Positions 25,551-34,070 are shown, counted from the stretch's first letter. The stretch: DNA of 64,000 bases from an uncultured Pelagibacteraceae bacterium (GCA_902545635.1 CACCGT010000005.1:26918-90917); one strand, 5' to 3'. Notes: generated by a model from the sequence alone, not told the origin. Program-made: numbers and translations.

Positions 25551-26501
25551 ATGTTTAATAAACTAACAAGAGTTATTGCACTTTTGGCTATGGTGTTTTT
25601 TTCAACTCAAGCTAATGCAGTAACTTACACAGGTCCAAAAATGGACTTAAGTAAACACCAACCAGAATTTAGAGTTGGTTTTTTAGGTGACGAAGCAGCT
25701 CAAGATATTATAGCTAGAAATGAATGTTTCATGCCGTATATCGAAGCCGCTTATGGTGTACCTGCTAAATTCTTTACATTTAAAGATTACGCAGGAACAA
25801 TGGAGTCGATGCTAGGTGGTAATCTAGATTACACATGGTTTGGTTCATCCGGATATGCGGGTATGTATCTTAAAGATCCAACTGCAGTAGTACCAGTACT
25901 AACAAGAATGCAGCCAACAGGTGATATGGGTTACTACTCTGTTGCAGTAGCAACTAAAGCATCTGGAATTAAATCAATGGCAGATCTTAAAGGTAAATCT
26001 TTTGGTTGGGCTGACCCTAACTCTACATCAGGTTTTTTAATTCCTTCAATTGAATTAAAGGCTATGGGTATGGACCCAGATACATATTTTTCAAAAACAC
26101 AGTTTTCTGGAGGACATGAAAACAATGTATTAGCGGTAATGAATGGTGATGTTGATGCTGGTGTAACATGGGTATCTGGTGTTGGTAGCTGGGAAGAAGG
26201 ATATTCGTCAGGGAATTTAAGAAAAATGGTTGATAAAGGGATTTTAAATATGGACGACATTGTTCAAATTTGGTCTTCAAAATTAATTCCTAATGGTCCA
26301 ATTGTGATGCCTACTTTTTTACCTGTTAGAGCACACCAAGTAATGATTGGTTTAAAGCAATGGATACACGAGAACGATCCAAAATGTAGCGAAAACGTTG
26401 CAAACGGGATTGTAAAAAAATGGGTTCCGGTGGATCATTCTTTTTACGAATCAGTTGTAGCTGCAAGAAAAGCTAAAATTGAAGCGCAAAAAAATAATTA
26501 A
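25551..26501 (+). CDS. phnD: Phosphonate-binding periplasmic protein PhnD
   Basis: A 316-residue solute-binding protein with a signal peptide ending near residue 23 (STQANA). The mature protein has the PhnD layout: FRVGFLGDEAAQD, the WFGSSGYAGMYL ligand loop and SGFLIPSIELKAMG. It captures phosphonates (methylphosphonate, 2-aminoethylphosphonate or relatives) in the periplasm and delivers them to PhnE. A strong Shine-Dalgarno (AAGGAGAT) precedes it, and a perfect 15-bp hairpin terminator follows. Both suggest it is made in excess over the permeases. Confidence 0.95.
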   Translation: MFNKLTRVIALLAMVFFSTQANAVTYTGPKMDLSKHQPEFRVGFLGDEAAQDIIARNECFMPYIEAAYGVPAKFFTFKDYAGTMESMLGGNLDYTWFGSSGYAGMYLKDPTAVVPVLTRMQPTGDMGYYSVAVATKASGIKSMADLKGKSFGWADPNSTSGFLIPSIELKAMGMDPDTYFSKTQFSGGHENNVLAVMNGDVDAGVTWVSGVGSWEEGYSSGNLRKMVDKGILNMDDIVQIWSSKLIPNGPIVMPTFLPVRAHQVMIGLKQWIHENDPKCSENVANGIVKKWVPVDHSFYESVVAARKAKIEAQKNN

Positions 26502-26514
26502 TTAAACCCCCTAT

Positions 26515-26560
26515 AATCAGAGGCAAAGACTGTAAATCTTTGCCTCTGATTTATTTTTAA
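26515..26560 (+). terminator. Intra-operon terminator between phnD and phnE
   Basis: A perfect 15-bp inverted repeat: left arm AATCAGAGGCAAAGA at 26515-26529, a 7-base loop, right arm at 26537-26551, followed by the T-rich TTATTTTT. It lies in the 64 bp between the phnD stop and the first phnE. Partial read-through would give high phnD and lower phnEE mRNA. Confidence 0.9.
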
Positions 26561-26565
26561 AAATT

Positions 26566-27420
26566 ATGACAAAAGCCTTACCTGCCAACCTAGAACAAAT
26601 TGAAGTTAATTTAAAAAAATTAACAAACCAGAGAACTAGGTCCTCGCTACTTGGAATTGCAATTCTAATATTAATTTTTTTTGGTGGTACCTTGGTATCG
26701 TTAGAAGCAAATGCAGGGTCTTTTGGAAGAGGTATAGCTAATTTTTTTAACTACCCTAGAGATTTATTTGTAGACACTTTTGAGATGGGATGGAAATATT
26801 GGCCAAGAGTTGTAAAATACATACCTGAATTAATTATTACTTTAAATATTGCTTTATTTTCAACTTCTATAGGTTTTATTTTAGCAATTATATTTGCAAT
26901 TTTTTCAAGTAGGAATCTAATTAGAAACAAAAAAGTTATTCAATTTACAAAATTTTTAATGGATGTGACAAGATCATTTCCAACATTAATAATAGCAATG
27001 GTGTTTTTATATCTAATGGGTAAATCATCTTTACCAGCTGTAATTGCTATAACAATACATACTGCTGGAGCACTTGGTAAATTATTTACAGAGGCTATAG
27101 AAAATTGTGATGGAAAACCTATTGAAGGTTTAAGTTCTGTTGGTGCAACTTGGACACAGAAGATAAGATTTTCAGTTCTTCCCCAGGTACTACCTTTGTT
27201 TTTAAGTTATGGAATATTGAGGTTAGAAATTAATGTTAGAGAATCTACAATATTAGGTTTTGTTGGTGCAGGTGGAATTGGAGAAATGTTAGCGGCTCTA
27301 ATTCAGTGGAATTATGGAGCTGATGTTTTAGCGTGTATGTTCTTACTGGTTGGTACAATAATTGCATTAGATTATTTGTCTGCATATTGGAGACATAAAT
27401 TAATTGGAGCAAATCAATGA
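26566..27420 (+). CDS. phnE: Phosphonate ABC transporter permease PhnE (first)
   Basis: A 284-residue inner-membrane permease with about six hydrophobic segments. The EAA-loop (ESTILGFVGAGGIGEMLAAL) and the preceding AIENCDGKPIEGLSSVGATW match PhnE, one half of the phosphonate permease. It lies just after the intra-operon terminator and overlaps the second phnE by 4 bp. Two distinct PhnE subunits presumably form a heterodimer. Confidence 0.94.
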   Translation: MTKALPANLEQIEVNLKKLTNQRTRSSLLGIAILILIFFGGTLVSLEANAGSFGRGIANFFNYPRDLFVDTFEMGWKYWPRVVKYIPELIITLNIALFSTSIGFILAIIFAIFSSRNLIRNKKVIQFTKFLMDVTRSFPTLIIAMVFLYLMGKSSLPAVIAITIHTAGALGKLFTEAIENCDGKPIEGLSSVGATWTQKIRFSVLPQVLPLFLSYGILRLEINVRESTILGFVGAGGIGEMLAALIQWNYGADVLACMFLLVGTIIALDYLSAYWRHKLIGANQ

Positions 27421-28817
27421 GTTCTAGTTTAGCTATTCAAAGAGAAAATATTCGTAAATTATTTCCTGACACATTTAAACAAGCCAGAAAGAGTAGATTA
27501 AGAGGCCAAATAATTTTTTTTCTCGTCTTAGTATATTTAATAGTAGGTTTTTTTACTTTAGATGTTGTTGATATCCCAAAAAAATGGAAACCACAAAATG
27601 CTGCTATGTTTGTCTTAGACACATATGCACACAAAGATCATGTAACAATGAAATGGGAAAATCATGAGGATATTAAAATAGCTTTTGAAGGAAATTATAG
27701 AAGTGTTTATGGAAGAGATAATCTTGATAAATCAATTCCAGATTGGTTTTACAAAAATTCTGATAATGTTGGCAATGTAGTTGAGTTTAATAATAAAGGT
27801 AAGGCAATATTGTACAAAGATAAAGTCGAGATTGTAAATTTTCCAAAATATGAGAGAGATTTTACCATAAAATTAAATTCTAATGGCAAACCTTACCTTG
27901 TAGGTTCAGAGGATTTGGTCATAGAAGATTTAAAAGGTTTTAGAATCACAGAAAATAGAGTTGAATTTAGACCAACTTTGTATGAGAGAATTCAAGTATA
28001 TCCAAAAAAAGTTGAAATTCATCGTTACAGTATCGGATGGAAATATTTTTGGTTTGATTTCTCAAGTCCGTTAGAACCATATACCTTTTTCGAAGCACTA
28101 GGTTTGACTTTTTCTAAAGAAAGAGTTGTTCCTGAAATGTCTAATTTAAAACTTTTCTTAACAGAGATTAAGAATAATGAAGCATTTATGCACGGTAGAG
28201 TTTGGTGGGCTATGCTTGAAACAATTGTTATGGCTGTATTAGGGACAATGTTTGCTACAGTTATGGCTCTTCCCTTATCTTTTCTTGCGGCATACAACGT
28301 TACCCCAATTAAAACTCTGAGATTTATGTTGAGAAGATTATTTGATACTTTAAGAGGAATAGATTTTTTAATTTGGAGTTTAATATTTTTAAGAGCTTTT
28401 GGTCCAGGACCCTTCACTGGTATTTTTGCAATTGGTTTTACTGATACAGGTACTTTAGGTAAATTATATTCTGAAGCAATTGAAAATACTGAGAAGAAAC
28501 AACAAGAAGGAGTTCAATCTACAGGGGCTAGCAAATTTCTACAACATAGATTTGGTATAATTCCTCAAATACTTCCAATTTTTGTATCTCAATCCTTATA
28601 CTATTTAGAGTCAAATACTAGAGGAGCCGTAATAATAGGTGCAATGGGTGCAGGAGGAATTGGGTTACAATTTTTAGGTGCGCTAGCTACTGGAAATGAT
28701 TTTGAAAATGTCGCCTACATGGCAATATTAGTTTTGGCTGTAGTAATATTTATGGATAGATTATCTGCTTGGCTTAGAAGAATATTAATTGGATCAGATC
28801 AATTAATTGTAAGGTAA
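27417..28817 (+). CDS. phnE: Phosphonate ABC transporter permease PhnE (second, with large periplasmic insert)
   Basis: A 466-residue permease, much longer than the usual ~270. A first membrane helix at about residues 30-50 (IIFFLVLVYLIVGFFTLDVV) is followed by some 200 mostly polar, beta-like residues (about 55-250). The conventional PhnE membrane core then begins at WWAMLETIVMAVLGTMFATV. The EAA loop is GAVIIGAMGAGGIGLQFLGA. The insert should face the periplasm, where it could touch PhnD. Similar extended second PhnE subunits occur in other alphaproteobacteria. It ends the phnCDEE operon. Confidence 0.93.
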   Translation: MSSSLAIQRENIRKLFPDTFKQARKSRLRGQIIFFLVLVYLIVGFFTLDVVDIPKKWKPQNAAMFVLDTYAHKDHVTMKWENHEDIKIAFEGNYRSVYGRDNLDKSIPDWFYKNSDNVGNVVEFNNKGKAILYKDKVEIVNFPKYERDFTIKLNSNGKPYLVGSEDLVIEDLKGFRITENRVEFRPTLYERIQVYPKKVEIHRYSIGWKYFWFDFSSPLEPYTFFEALGLTFSKERVVPEMSNLKLFLTEIKNNEAFMHGRVWWAMLETIVMAVLGTMFATVMALPLSFLAAYNVTPIKTLRFMLRRLFDTLRGIDFLIWSLIFLRAFGPGPFTGIFAIGFTDTGTLGKLYSEAIENTEKKQQEGVQSTGASKFLQHRFGIIPQILPIFVSQSLYYLESNTRGAVIIGAMGAGGIGLQFLGALATGNDFENVAYMAILVLAVVIFMDRLSAWLRRILIGSDQLIVR

Positions 28818-28884
28818 ATAGAAAAAATACCTTTATCAAAAATTTTTCTAGAAATTTTAATTTAGGAATTTAAAAAGATAAAAA

Positions 28885-29313
28885 TCAATCTTTCCAGAAT
28901 TTCCACCAAGGTTTTTCTTCCTTTGTTATTTCATTATTGTCAACAACAACTTTAGTTATAGATGGATCCTCTCCATCTACTAATCCTGCTCTAGCAGTTG
29001 TTTTAGCGTCTTCTAATTTTAGTTTTGCCTCAAAAACTCTATTTTCATTACACAATTTCATGCCCTCTTTCATTAATGCTTCTGCCTCAGATGCTTTTTC
29101 GGGACTAGATCTTGAAATATCATTTTTAACAGTGGCTCTTAACATAAGTACGCCAGGGTCTTCACAATTCCCTATTTCATTTTTAAATGTATCCTCAGTA
29201 TTTTGTGAATAACTACTGCCGGCTTGTTGCTCTGTTATTTTAGCATGATTTTCAGCTTGAGTAATAGAAATTGTGGATAAAGTTAATATAAATGAGATTA
29301 AGATTTTATTCAT
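28885..29313 (-). CDS. Secreted small protein, unknown function
   Basis: A 142-residue protein with a clear signal peptide (MNKILISFILTLSTISITQA, cleavage near residue 20). The mature part is acidic and probably helical, with two cysteines (IGNCEDPG and KLCNENRV) that could form a disulfide. It ends in an unusual aromatic-basic tail, EEKPWWKFWKD. I do not recognise the family. It stands alone between the convergently ending phnE and the divergent MFS gene, inside the phosphonate region. A periplasmic role is likely; more cannot be said. Confidence 0.75.
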   Translation of the reverse strand: MNKILISFILTLSTISITQAENHAKITEQQAGSSYSQNTEDTFKNEIGNCEDPGVLMLRATVKNDISRSSPEKASEAEALMKEGMKLCNENRVFEAKLKLEDAKTTARAGLVDGEDPSITKVVVDNNEITKEEKPWWKFWKD

Positions 29314-29367
29314 AATAATCTATTAACTTACTTTTGTTAAAAAAATGTTAAAGAAATAAAAAAATTT

Positions 29368-30540
29368 GTGAAATATTTGTCTGCATTTTTAATAGGTATA
29401 TCAGTTACCTTTTGTTACAGCAGTTGTATGTATCTGTTCTCAGCGTTGTTGCTAACTTGGGAAAATGAACTTAGTATCTCAAGGAATAATTTAACATTTA
29501 TTTATTCTCTAGGCTTAGTTGTGCATAGTTTACTTTTACCTTTTCTAGGTAAGATTGTAGATAGAAATCTAAGTTTTCCAATGATGTGGACCAGTCCTAT
29601 ACTGTTAGGACTAAGTGTAATTTATCTTTCATCAGTAGATACATATGGTGGATTTTTACTTGCTTGGATACTTGTCAGTGCAACCTCGGGTGGCTGTCTT
29701 TATACGATGCTTTTTAGTGTCATTACTATTAATTTAAAATCAAAGGCCAAAACATCTATTGCAATAATTACTTTATTTGCTGGATTTGCAAGCACATACA
29801 CATTTCCTACTGCTACTTATTTAACAGAACAATATGACTGGAGGTTTACTGTATTTATTTTTGGAATATTAAATATATTGATTAGTTCACCAGCTAATTA
29901 TTTTGGTTTCAAAAATATAATTATAAAAGAATTTAAAAAAATTGAAAAGAAAACAGATCAAAATTCAAAGCTTAAAATAATACTTAAAGATTATAGATTT
30001 TGGTTATTTAGTTTTTCATTGTTTGTTATTGGATTTAATATTGGTGCTATTACAACTCATGTAATTCCAATGTTGCAGGAAAAAGGGATGAGTCTATCCC
30101 AAGCTGTATTGACAGCATCTCTGTTTGGACCAGGACAAGTAATAGGTAGAATTTTAGTTATGATATATGGAGGTGATAAGTCAAATTTAAAATTATTTGT
30201 AATTTGTTTTTACTCGATGGTAGTTGGAATGATATTTTTATACTTTATAAATATTAATCATTACTTAGCATTTTTATTTGTTTTATTTAATAGTTCAGCA
30301 TATGGCAGTATGGCTATTTTAAAACCTTTGGTTCAAAATGATACTTTTGGCCAAAAAAACTTTGGCAATATTCATGGTATTTTAGCTTTGCAATATATGA
30401 TTGGTAGTATTGCTGGTCCATGGATTGGTTCGTTGGTATGGAATGTAGGAGGATATGATTTGTTAATATTAGTATTTTTTGTTTTAGCAATATTTGGTAA
30501 CTCGACAGCAATTTTTTTAAACAAAAAAAAGTTTATTTAA
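29368..30540 (+). CDS. Major facilitator superfamily transporter
   Basis: A 390-residue membrane protein with about twelve hydrophobic segments, matching an MFS carrier. It begins at a GTG (MKYLSAFLIGISVTFCYSSC). Motif-like elements are GKIVDRNLSFPMMW after helix 2 and FGPGQVIGRILVMIYGG in the second half, resembling the oxalate/formate and monocarboxylate-porter branches. The substrate is unknown. Its stop overlaps the convergent PhnZ-like gene by 8 bp. Location between phnCDEE and a phosphonate-oxygenase-like gene suggests an organophosphonate or a small organic acid. Confidence 0.85.
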   Translation: MKYLSAFLIGISVTFCYSSCMYLFSALLLTWENELSISRNNLTFIYSLGLVVHSLLLPFLGKIVDRNLSFPMMWTSPILLGLSVIYLSSVDTYGGFLLAWILVSATSGGCLYTMLFSVITINLKSKAKTSIAIITLFAGFASTYTFPTATYLTEQYDWRFTVFIFGILNILISSPANYFGFKNIIIKEFKKIEKKTDQNSKLKIILKDYRFWLFSFSLFVIGFNIGAITTHVIPMLQEKGMSLSQAVLTASLFGPGQVIGRILVMIYGGDKSNLKLFVICFYSMVVGMIFLYFININHYLAFLFVLFNSSAYGSMAILKPLVQNDTFGQKNFGNIHGILALQYMIGSIAGPWIGSLVWNVGGYDLLILVFFVLAIFGNSTAIFLNKKKFI

Positions 30541-31087
30541 AGCTTCTCTCTACGTGTTTGTAAAAATAATTTATATTTGGAATTTCTAAATTTTCAATTT
30601 TAGCAAGATCATCATATTTTCTTAATCTAACTGCATCTTGCATAAAAGGTTGTTTAATAAATTCGTTTGCTTCCTCTTTGGAAAAACTTCCTCCTTGGAC
30701 ATCTAAACTTCGTTTTGAAGCAATAGATAAAGACTCATAATAACCTTTTTCACAATAAACCAAATATCTTTTAGCCGGAACATGTCCTTTAATTAATATT
30801 GTAACATCTTCTGGAAAAAATCTAGAAAGAAAAAGAGATCCTGAATTTTCATGCTTTTTATCTATTCCTTTTTTTATGGCTTCTTTGTCATTATTAATTA
30901 AGTGACCAATATCATGGAATAGGGCTGCAGTAATAAAAAAATGGTTTTCATTATTTTTTTTTGCCAATAATGCGCATTGAATTGCATGTTCTAGTTGTGA
31001 AACTTTTTCATTTCCATATTGTTTGTCTGATCCAATTTCTTCTATAATTTTAAATAAATTGGCAATATTTGACATATTATCCATCAT
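30533..31087 (-). CDS. PhnZ-like HD-domain mixed-valent diiron oxygenase
   Basis: A 184-residue HD-domain protein. It matches the phosphonate oxygenase PhnZ at the positions I remember as functional: Tyr24 and Glu27 in the substrate loop (YGNEKVSQLEH), His34, the His58-Asp59 pair with His62 (FHDIGH), a later metal histidine (KHENSG), GHVPAKRYLV with the phosphonate-binding lysine, and LRKYDDLAK with the last metal aspartate. PhnZ cleaves alpha-hydroxyphosphonates oxidatively to phosphate and a carboxylate. The usual hydroxylase partner PhnY is not in this window. Substrate is unknown; related enzymes act on hydroxymethylphosphonate or trimethylaminoethylphosphonate derivatives. Confidence 0.82.
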   Translation of the reverse strand: MMDNMSNIANLFKIIEEIGSDKQYGNEKVSQLEHAIQCALLAKKNNENHFFITAALFHDIGHLINNDKEAIKKGIDKKHENSGSLFLSRFFPEDVTILIKGHVPAKRYLVYCEKGYYESLSIASKRSLDVQGGSFSKEEANEFIKQPFMQDAVRLRKYDDLAKIENLEIPNINYFYKHVERSFK

Positions 31088-31182
31088 ATTCTTTTAAATT
31101 AAAAATGTTTCAGTTTTATTACAATTTAGATTTAGTACTCATTAAGTATAGAAAAAATATTTTATAGTAATAAAAGTTAAAA

Positions 31183-31638
31183 ATGAAAAAACTTTTATTT
31201 GTTTGTACTGGCAATTCTCACAGAAGCATATTGGCCGAAAGTGTAGTTAATAAATTTCATAAAAATAAATTTATTGGTTACAGTGCGGGTAGCAAACCAT
31301 CTGGAATAATTAATAAATATGTCATTAAGTATCTAAATGAAAATAATTTTGATACAAAAAATCTGTCATCAAAAAACTTCAACAAATTCTTGAATGAGAA
31401 AACAAACTTTGATCAGGTATTTACTGTATGTAACAATGCTAGTAATGAAGTTTGTCCAGTCTGGCCATCCCCTGAAAAAATAGTTCATTGGGATATTGAA
31501 GATCCTGTTTATATCATTAATGAGTTAGAGAAGAGTGATAAACCAAATAAAGAAGAGCTGATTTCAACAGAAATACATAAAACTTATTCCAATTTAGAAA
31601 CAAGAATTAATGATTGGATAAAAAATTATGAAATATAG
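31183..31638 (+). CDS. arsC: Arsenate reductase, low-molecular-weight phosphatase fold
   Basis: A 151-residue protein with the phosphatase loop C-x5-R at residues 8-14 (FVCTGNSHRSILAE) and the second cysteine region VCNNASNEVCPVWP (Cys83, Cys91). This is the pattern of LMW-phosphatase-type ArsC, which reduces arsenate to arsenite. His13 replaces the more common Cys of CTGNSCRS. It overlaps the aquaporin gene by 11 bp, the arsC-aqpS partnership known from Sinorhizobium. Arsenate enters by phosphate transporters, which explains its presence in a phosphorus island. Confidence 0.88.
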   Translation: MKKLLFVCTGNSHRSILAESVVNKFHKNKFIGYSAGSKPSGIINKYVIKYLNENNFDTKNLSSKNFNKFLNEKTNFDQVFTVCNNASNEVCPVWPSPEKIVHWDIEDPVYIINELEKSDKPNKEELISTEIHKTYSNLETRINDWIKNYEI

Positions 31639-32305
31639 TAAGTTTTTTCTTGGAGAGTTTATTGGTAGTTGTTTCCTTGTAATGATTATTGTTGGCTCAG
31701 GAATAATGGCTGAAAATCTTACAAATGACACAGGTATTATGCTTTTAGCCAATACTATAGCAACTGGCGCAGGACTTTTTGTGCTAATAACTGTTTTTAG
31801 TGATGTTTCAGGAGCACATTTTAATCCATTTGTAAGTCTAGCAATGTTTCTTACAAAAAAATTAAAAGGAAATTTATTACCCACATATATATCTGCGCAA
31901 ATTTTAGGTTGTTTGTTAGGTGTAGCACTTGCCAATTTCTTTTTCGAACATCAAATTTTTGAATTATCAACAAAATCAAGGGACGGAATAAATATATTTA
32001 CATCTGAAATTGTAGCAACATTTGGATTGATACTGATAATTTTTGGATCATTAAAGAAAGGAAGTGTGGTAGTGGCCTCATGTGTAGCTTTTTATATCAC
32101 TGCTGGTTATTGGTTTACATCATCTACATCATTTGCAAATCCTGCTGTAGCAATAGCGAGAACATTTACAGAAAGTTTTACTGGAATTAATTATATGTAT
32201 ACTCCAGTTTATATATTAGCAGAAATTATCGGTGCACTTTTTGCTGTATTTGTGGCTAAAAAAATGCTTTTCAATAACAGGACAAGAGATAAAACTATTT
32301 CGTAG
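31628..32305 (+). CDS. aqpS: Aquaglyceroporin, probable arsenite channel (AqpS-like)
   Basis: A 225-residue MIP-family channel with six membrane segments. The two pore motifs are GAHFNPFVSLAM, where NPA is changed to NPF (residues 66-68), and FANPAVAIAR (171-173). Coupling to arsC (11-bp overlap) supports a role in letting arsenite leave the cell down its gradient. Glycerol or other neutral solute passage is also possible, given the nearby glycerol-phosphate genes. The altered first NPA motif and a wide selectivity filter would fit non-water substrates. Confidence 0.87.
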   Translation: MKYSKFFLGEFIGSCFLVMIIVGSGIMAENLTNDTGIMLLANTIATGAGLFVLITVFSDVSGAHFNPFVSLAMFLTKKLKGNLLPTYISAQILGCLLGVALANFFFEHQIFELSTKSRDGINIFTSEIVATFGLILIIFGSLKKGSVVVASCVAFYITAGYWFTSSTSFANPAVAIARTFTESFTGINYMYTPVYILAEIIGALFAVFVAKKMLFNNRTRDKTIS

Positions 32306-32343
32306 AAAAATTGAACCTATAAGATTTAAGGTCAATTTTCTAA
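32303..32343 (+). terminator. Possible terminator after aqpS
   Basis: An imperfect inverted repeat at the aqpS stop: left arm 32303-32317 and right arm 32330-32343 pair through TTGACC/GGTTCAA-like segments, with one or two bulges, and T-rich sequence follows. It lies between convergent genes and could serve both strands. Confidence 0.4.
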
Positions 32344-32415
32344 ATCAGTTTTTAAAAAATTTATTGAATATTAAAGATTAAAATAATAATGAAGAATATC
32401 TATAAGTAAAAACTA

Positions 32416-33135
32416 TTACAGGCTAGAAGGATTAATACTTTCAAACTCCAGCATGTTTTTAAAGGTACACATTTCAGGTTTTGTGAAAGTAATTTTTGGA
32501 AATTTTTTATTAAAATCAGAGGATAATTGTTTATTAAATTTAATTAAATTTTTTATTTCAGTCTCATTAAGTTGTCTCAAGATATAAGCCAATGTAACAT
32601 GGAAAGTATATCTTTGATGATTTTCAAATTTAATTTTCAATAAATTACTTAGTTCATCTCTACAATTTCTTAAAATTTTTTCGTCCTCCTCAGAAAAGGG
32701 TTCTAAAACAATGCTGTAACCACCAAAAAATGTTTTTAGTTTTAAATTGATTTCTTTTGGAAAATTATAGTTTTCAATTCTTTTATTTAATTGAATAGCT
32801 ATATCTTTGTAATCCATATCAAGATCTATATCTGTTGGCCAATAATAAGTATTTTTTGTATTTAAATTACAACAGTCAAATAATGTCATATGAAAACTAG
32901 ATGGAGGTAAATAGGAATAAGTTTTTTCAGGATTAAAATTTTCTAAATTTTTTTGAAAACCAATAATTTGATCAGATAAATATGTATTAAGAGGAATATT
33001 ACAAATTATTGTGCACCCTGGAAATGGTAAAGGTTTTCCTTTATCGTCAAATTTATTTTCTGCACCTTTTAAACTATACCCTCTAAGTTTACCTGCTAAA
33101 AATTGCTCTTGGTTATTAACTATATTTAAATCCAT
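32416..33135 (-). CDS. DUF1868-family 2H phosphoesterase
   Basis: A 239-residue protein with two H-x-T motifs, SSFHMTLFD in the first half and YTFHVTLAYIL in the second, the signature of 2H phosphoesterases. The N-terminal AGKLRGYSLKGAENKFDDKG and PFPGCTIICNIPL resemble DUF1868 proteins. It ends the ugpBAEEC-glycerophosphodiesterase run, 9 bp after the last gene, so it probably acts on a cyclic or glycerol-linked phosphodiester released during phospholipid scavenging. No substrate is established; this is inference from position and fold. Confidence 0.82.
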   Translation of the reverse strand: MDLNIVNNQEQFLAGKLRGYSLKGAENKFDDKGKPLPFPGCTIICNIPLNTYLSDQIIGFQKNLENFNPEKTYSYLPPSSFHMTLFDCCNLNTKNTYYWPTDIDLDMDYKDIAIQLNKRIENYNFPKEINLKLKTFFGGYSIVLEPFSEEDEKILRNCRDELSNLLKIKFENHQRYTFHVTLAYILRQLNETEIKNLIKFNKQLSSDFNKKFPKITFTKPEMCTFKNMLEFESINPSSL

Positions 33136-33144
33136 TAAAATAAA

Positions 33145-34068
33145 CTAAAACCAGTTTATATTTTCTTTATCACAAAGTTCTTTCAGCCTTAATGGATAGT
33201 CTGTCATGATACCATCTACGCTATACTCAATCATTTTTAACATATCGTACTCTTCATTAACTGTCCAAACGTTCACTGGCAAATCTTCCTGATGAGAAAT
33301 TTCTACTAGTTTTTTTGTAATATCTTTATGGTATGGATGCCAAGCCTTTCCACCTTGTGATTTTATAATTTTTGGTAACTCATATTTTTCAAAAAAAGGT
33401 AAGAAACTCATCCATGGAGATCTATTGTAAATTGTATTTTTAATTTTAATTCCTGTCTGTTGTTGAAAACTTAAATAAGCTCTTGAAATTTCAGGGTAAT
33501 GATTTTTGATTTCTGTCAGTGTTCTCCAATCAAATGAAGAAATGATTATTTTATTTTGTAAATTTGATTTATTTACTTCTTGCATAACAAGTTTTACCAT
33601 TTCCTCTGGGGTTGGAGTTAAATTTTCCTCGTCAGGTGTAGATTTAATTTCTAAATTTATTAATAAATTTTCAGATTTGTTTTTTGAAGATAATTCTAAT
33701 AACTCAGAAAGTTTTGGTATCTTTTGATTTTCTAAAGTTTTTTGATTAACAAATCTTCTTCCATATCTAGATAATTTATTTAAAGCCCCAACATCAAATT
33801 TTAAAAGCTCATCGTCACTTAAGTCAAATATTATTATATTTTCATCCGTTATCCAATTTCCCTCATTATCTTTTGTAAAACTTGGATCTAATCTAAAGTC
33901 ATGTGTAATCACAGGAATAAGATCTTTGGAAATCAAAATATCTGTTTCGTATGCATTAATATTGTTTTTAAATAAATATTTAAAACTTTCTAGAGTATTT
34001 TCAGGAAGATCTCCTCTAGCGCCTCTATGGCCGTAAATTTTAATATAATTTGGCTTTGATAAAATCAA
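33145..34068 (-). CDS. ugpQ: Glycerophosphodiester phosphodiesterase
   Basis: A 307-residue GDPD-family enzyme that cleaves glycerophosphodiesters (for example glycerophosphoethanolamine) to sn-glycerol 3-phosphate and an alcohol. The signature YGHRGARGDLPENTLESFK with the catalytic His, YETDILISKDLIPVITHD with the metal ligands, and the second catalytic His are present. There is no signal peptide, so it acts in the cytoplasm on diesters imported by Ugp. It lies 2 bp after ugpC in the same operon, which favours UgpQ over secreted GlpQ. Confidence 0.93.
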   Translation of the reverse strand: MILSKPNYIKIYGHRGARGDLPENTLESFKYLFKNNINAYETDILISKDLIPVITHDFRLDPSFTKDNEGNWITDENIIIFDLSDDELLKFDVGALNKLSRYGRRFVNQKTLENQKIPKLSELLELSSKNKSENLLINLEIKSTPDEENLTPTPEEMVKLVMQEVNKSNLQNKIIISSFDWRTLTEIKNHYPEISRAYLSFQQQTGIKIKNTIYNRSPWMSFLPFFEKYELPKIIKSQGGKAWHPYHKDITKKLVEISHQEDLPVNVWTVNEEYDMLKMIEYSVDGIMTDYPLRLKELCDKENINWF

Positions 34069-34070
34069 AA

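Noticed and set aside
25934-28417. Antisense frames over phnD and phnE of 65-130 codons
   Set aside because: They overlap intact transporter genes, lack ribosome-binding sites and show only reverse-complement composition.
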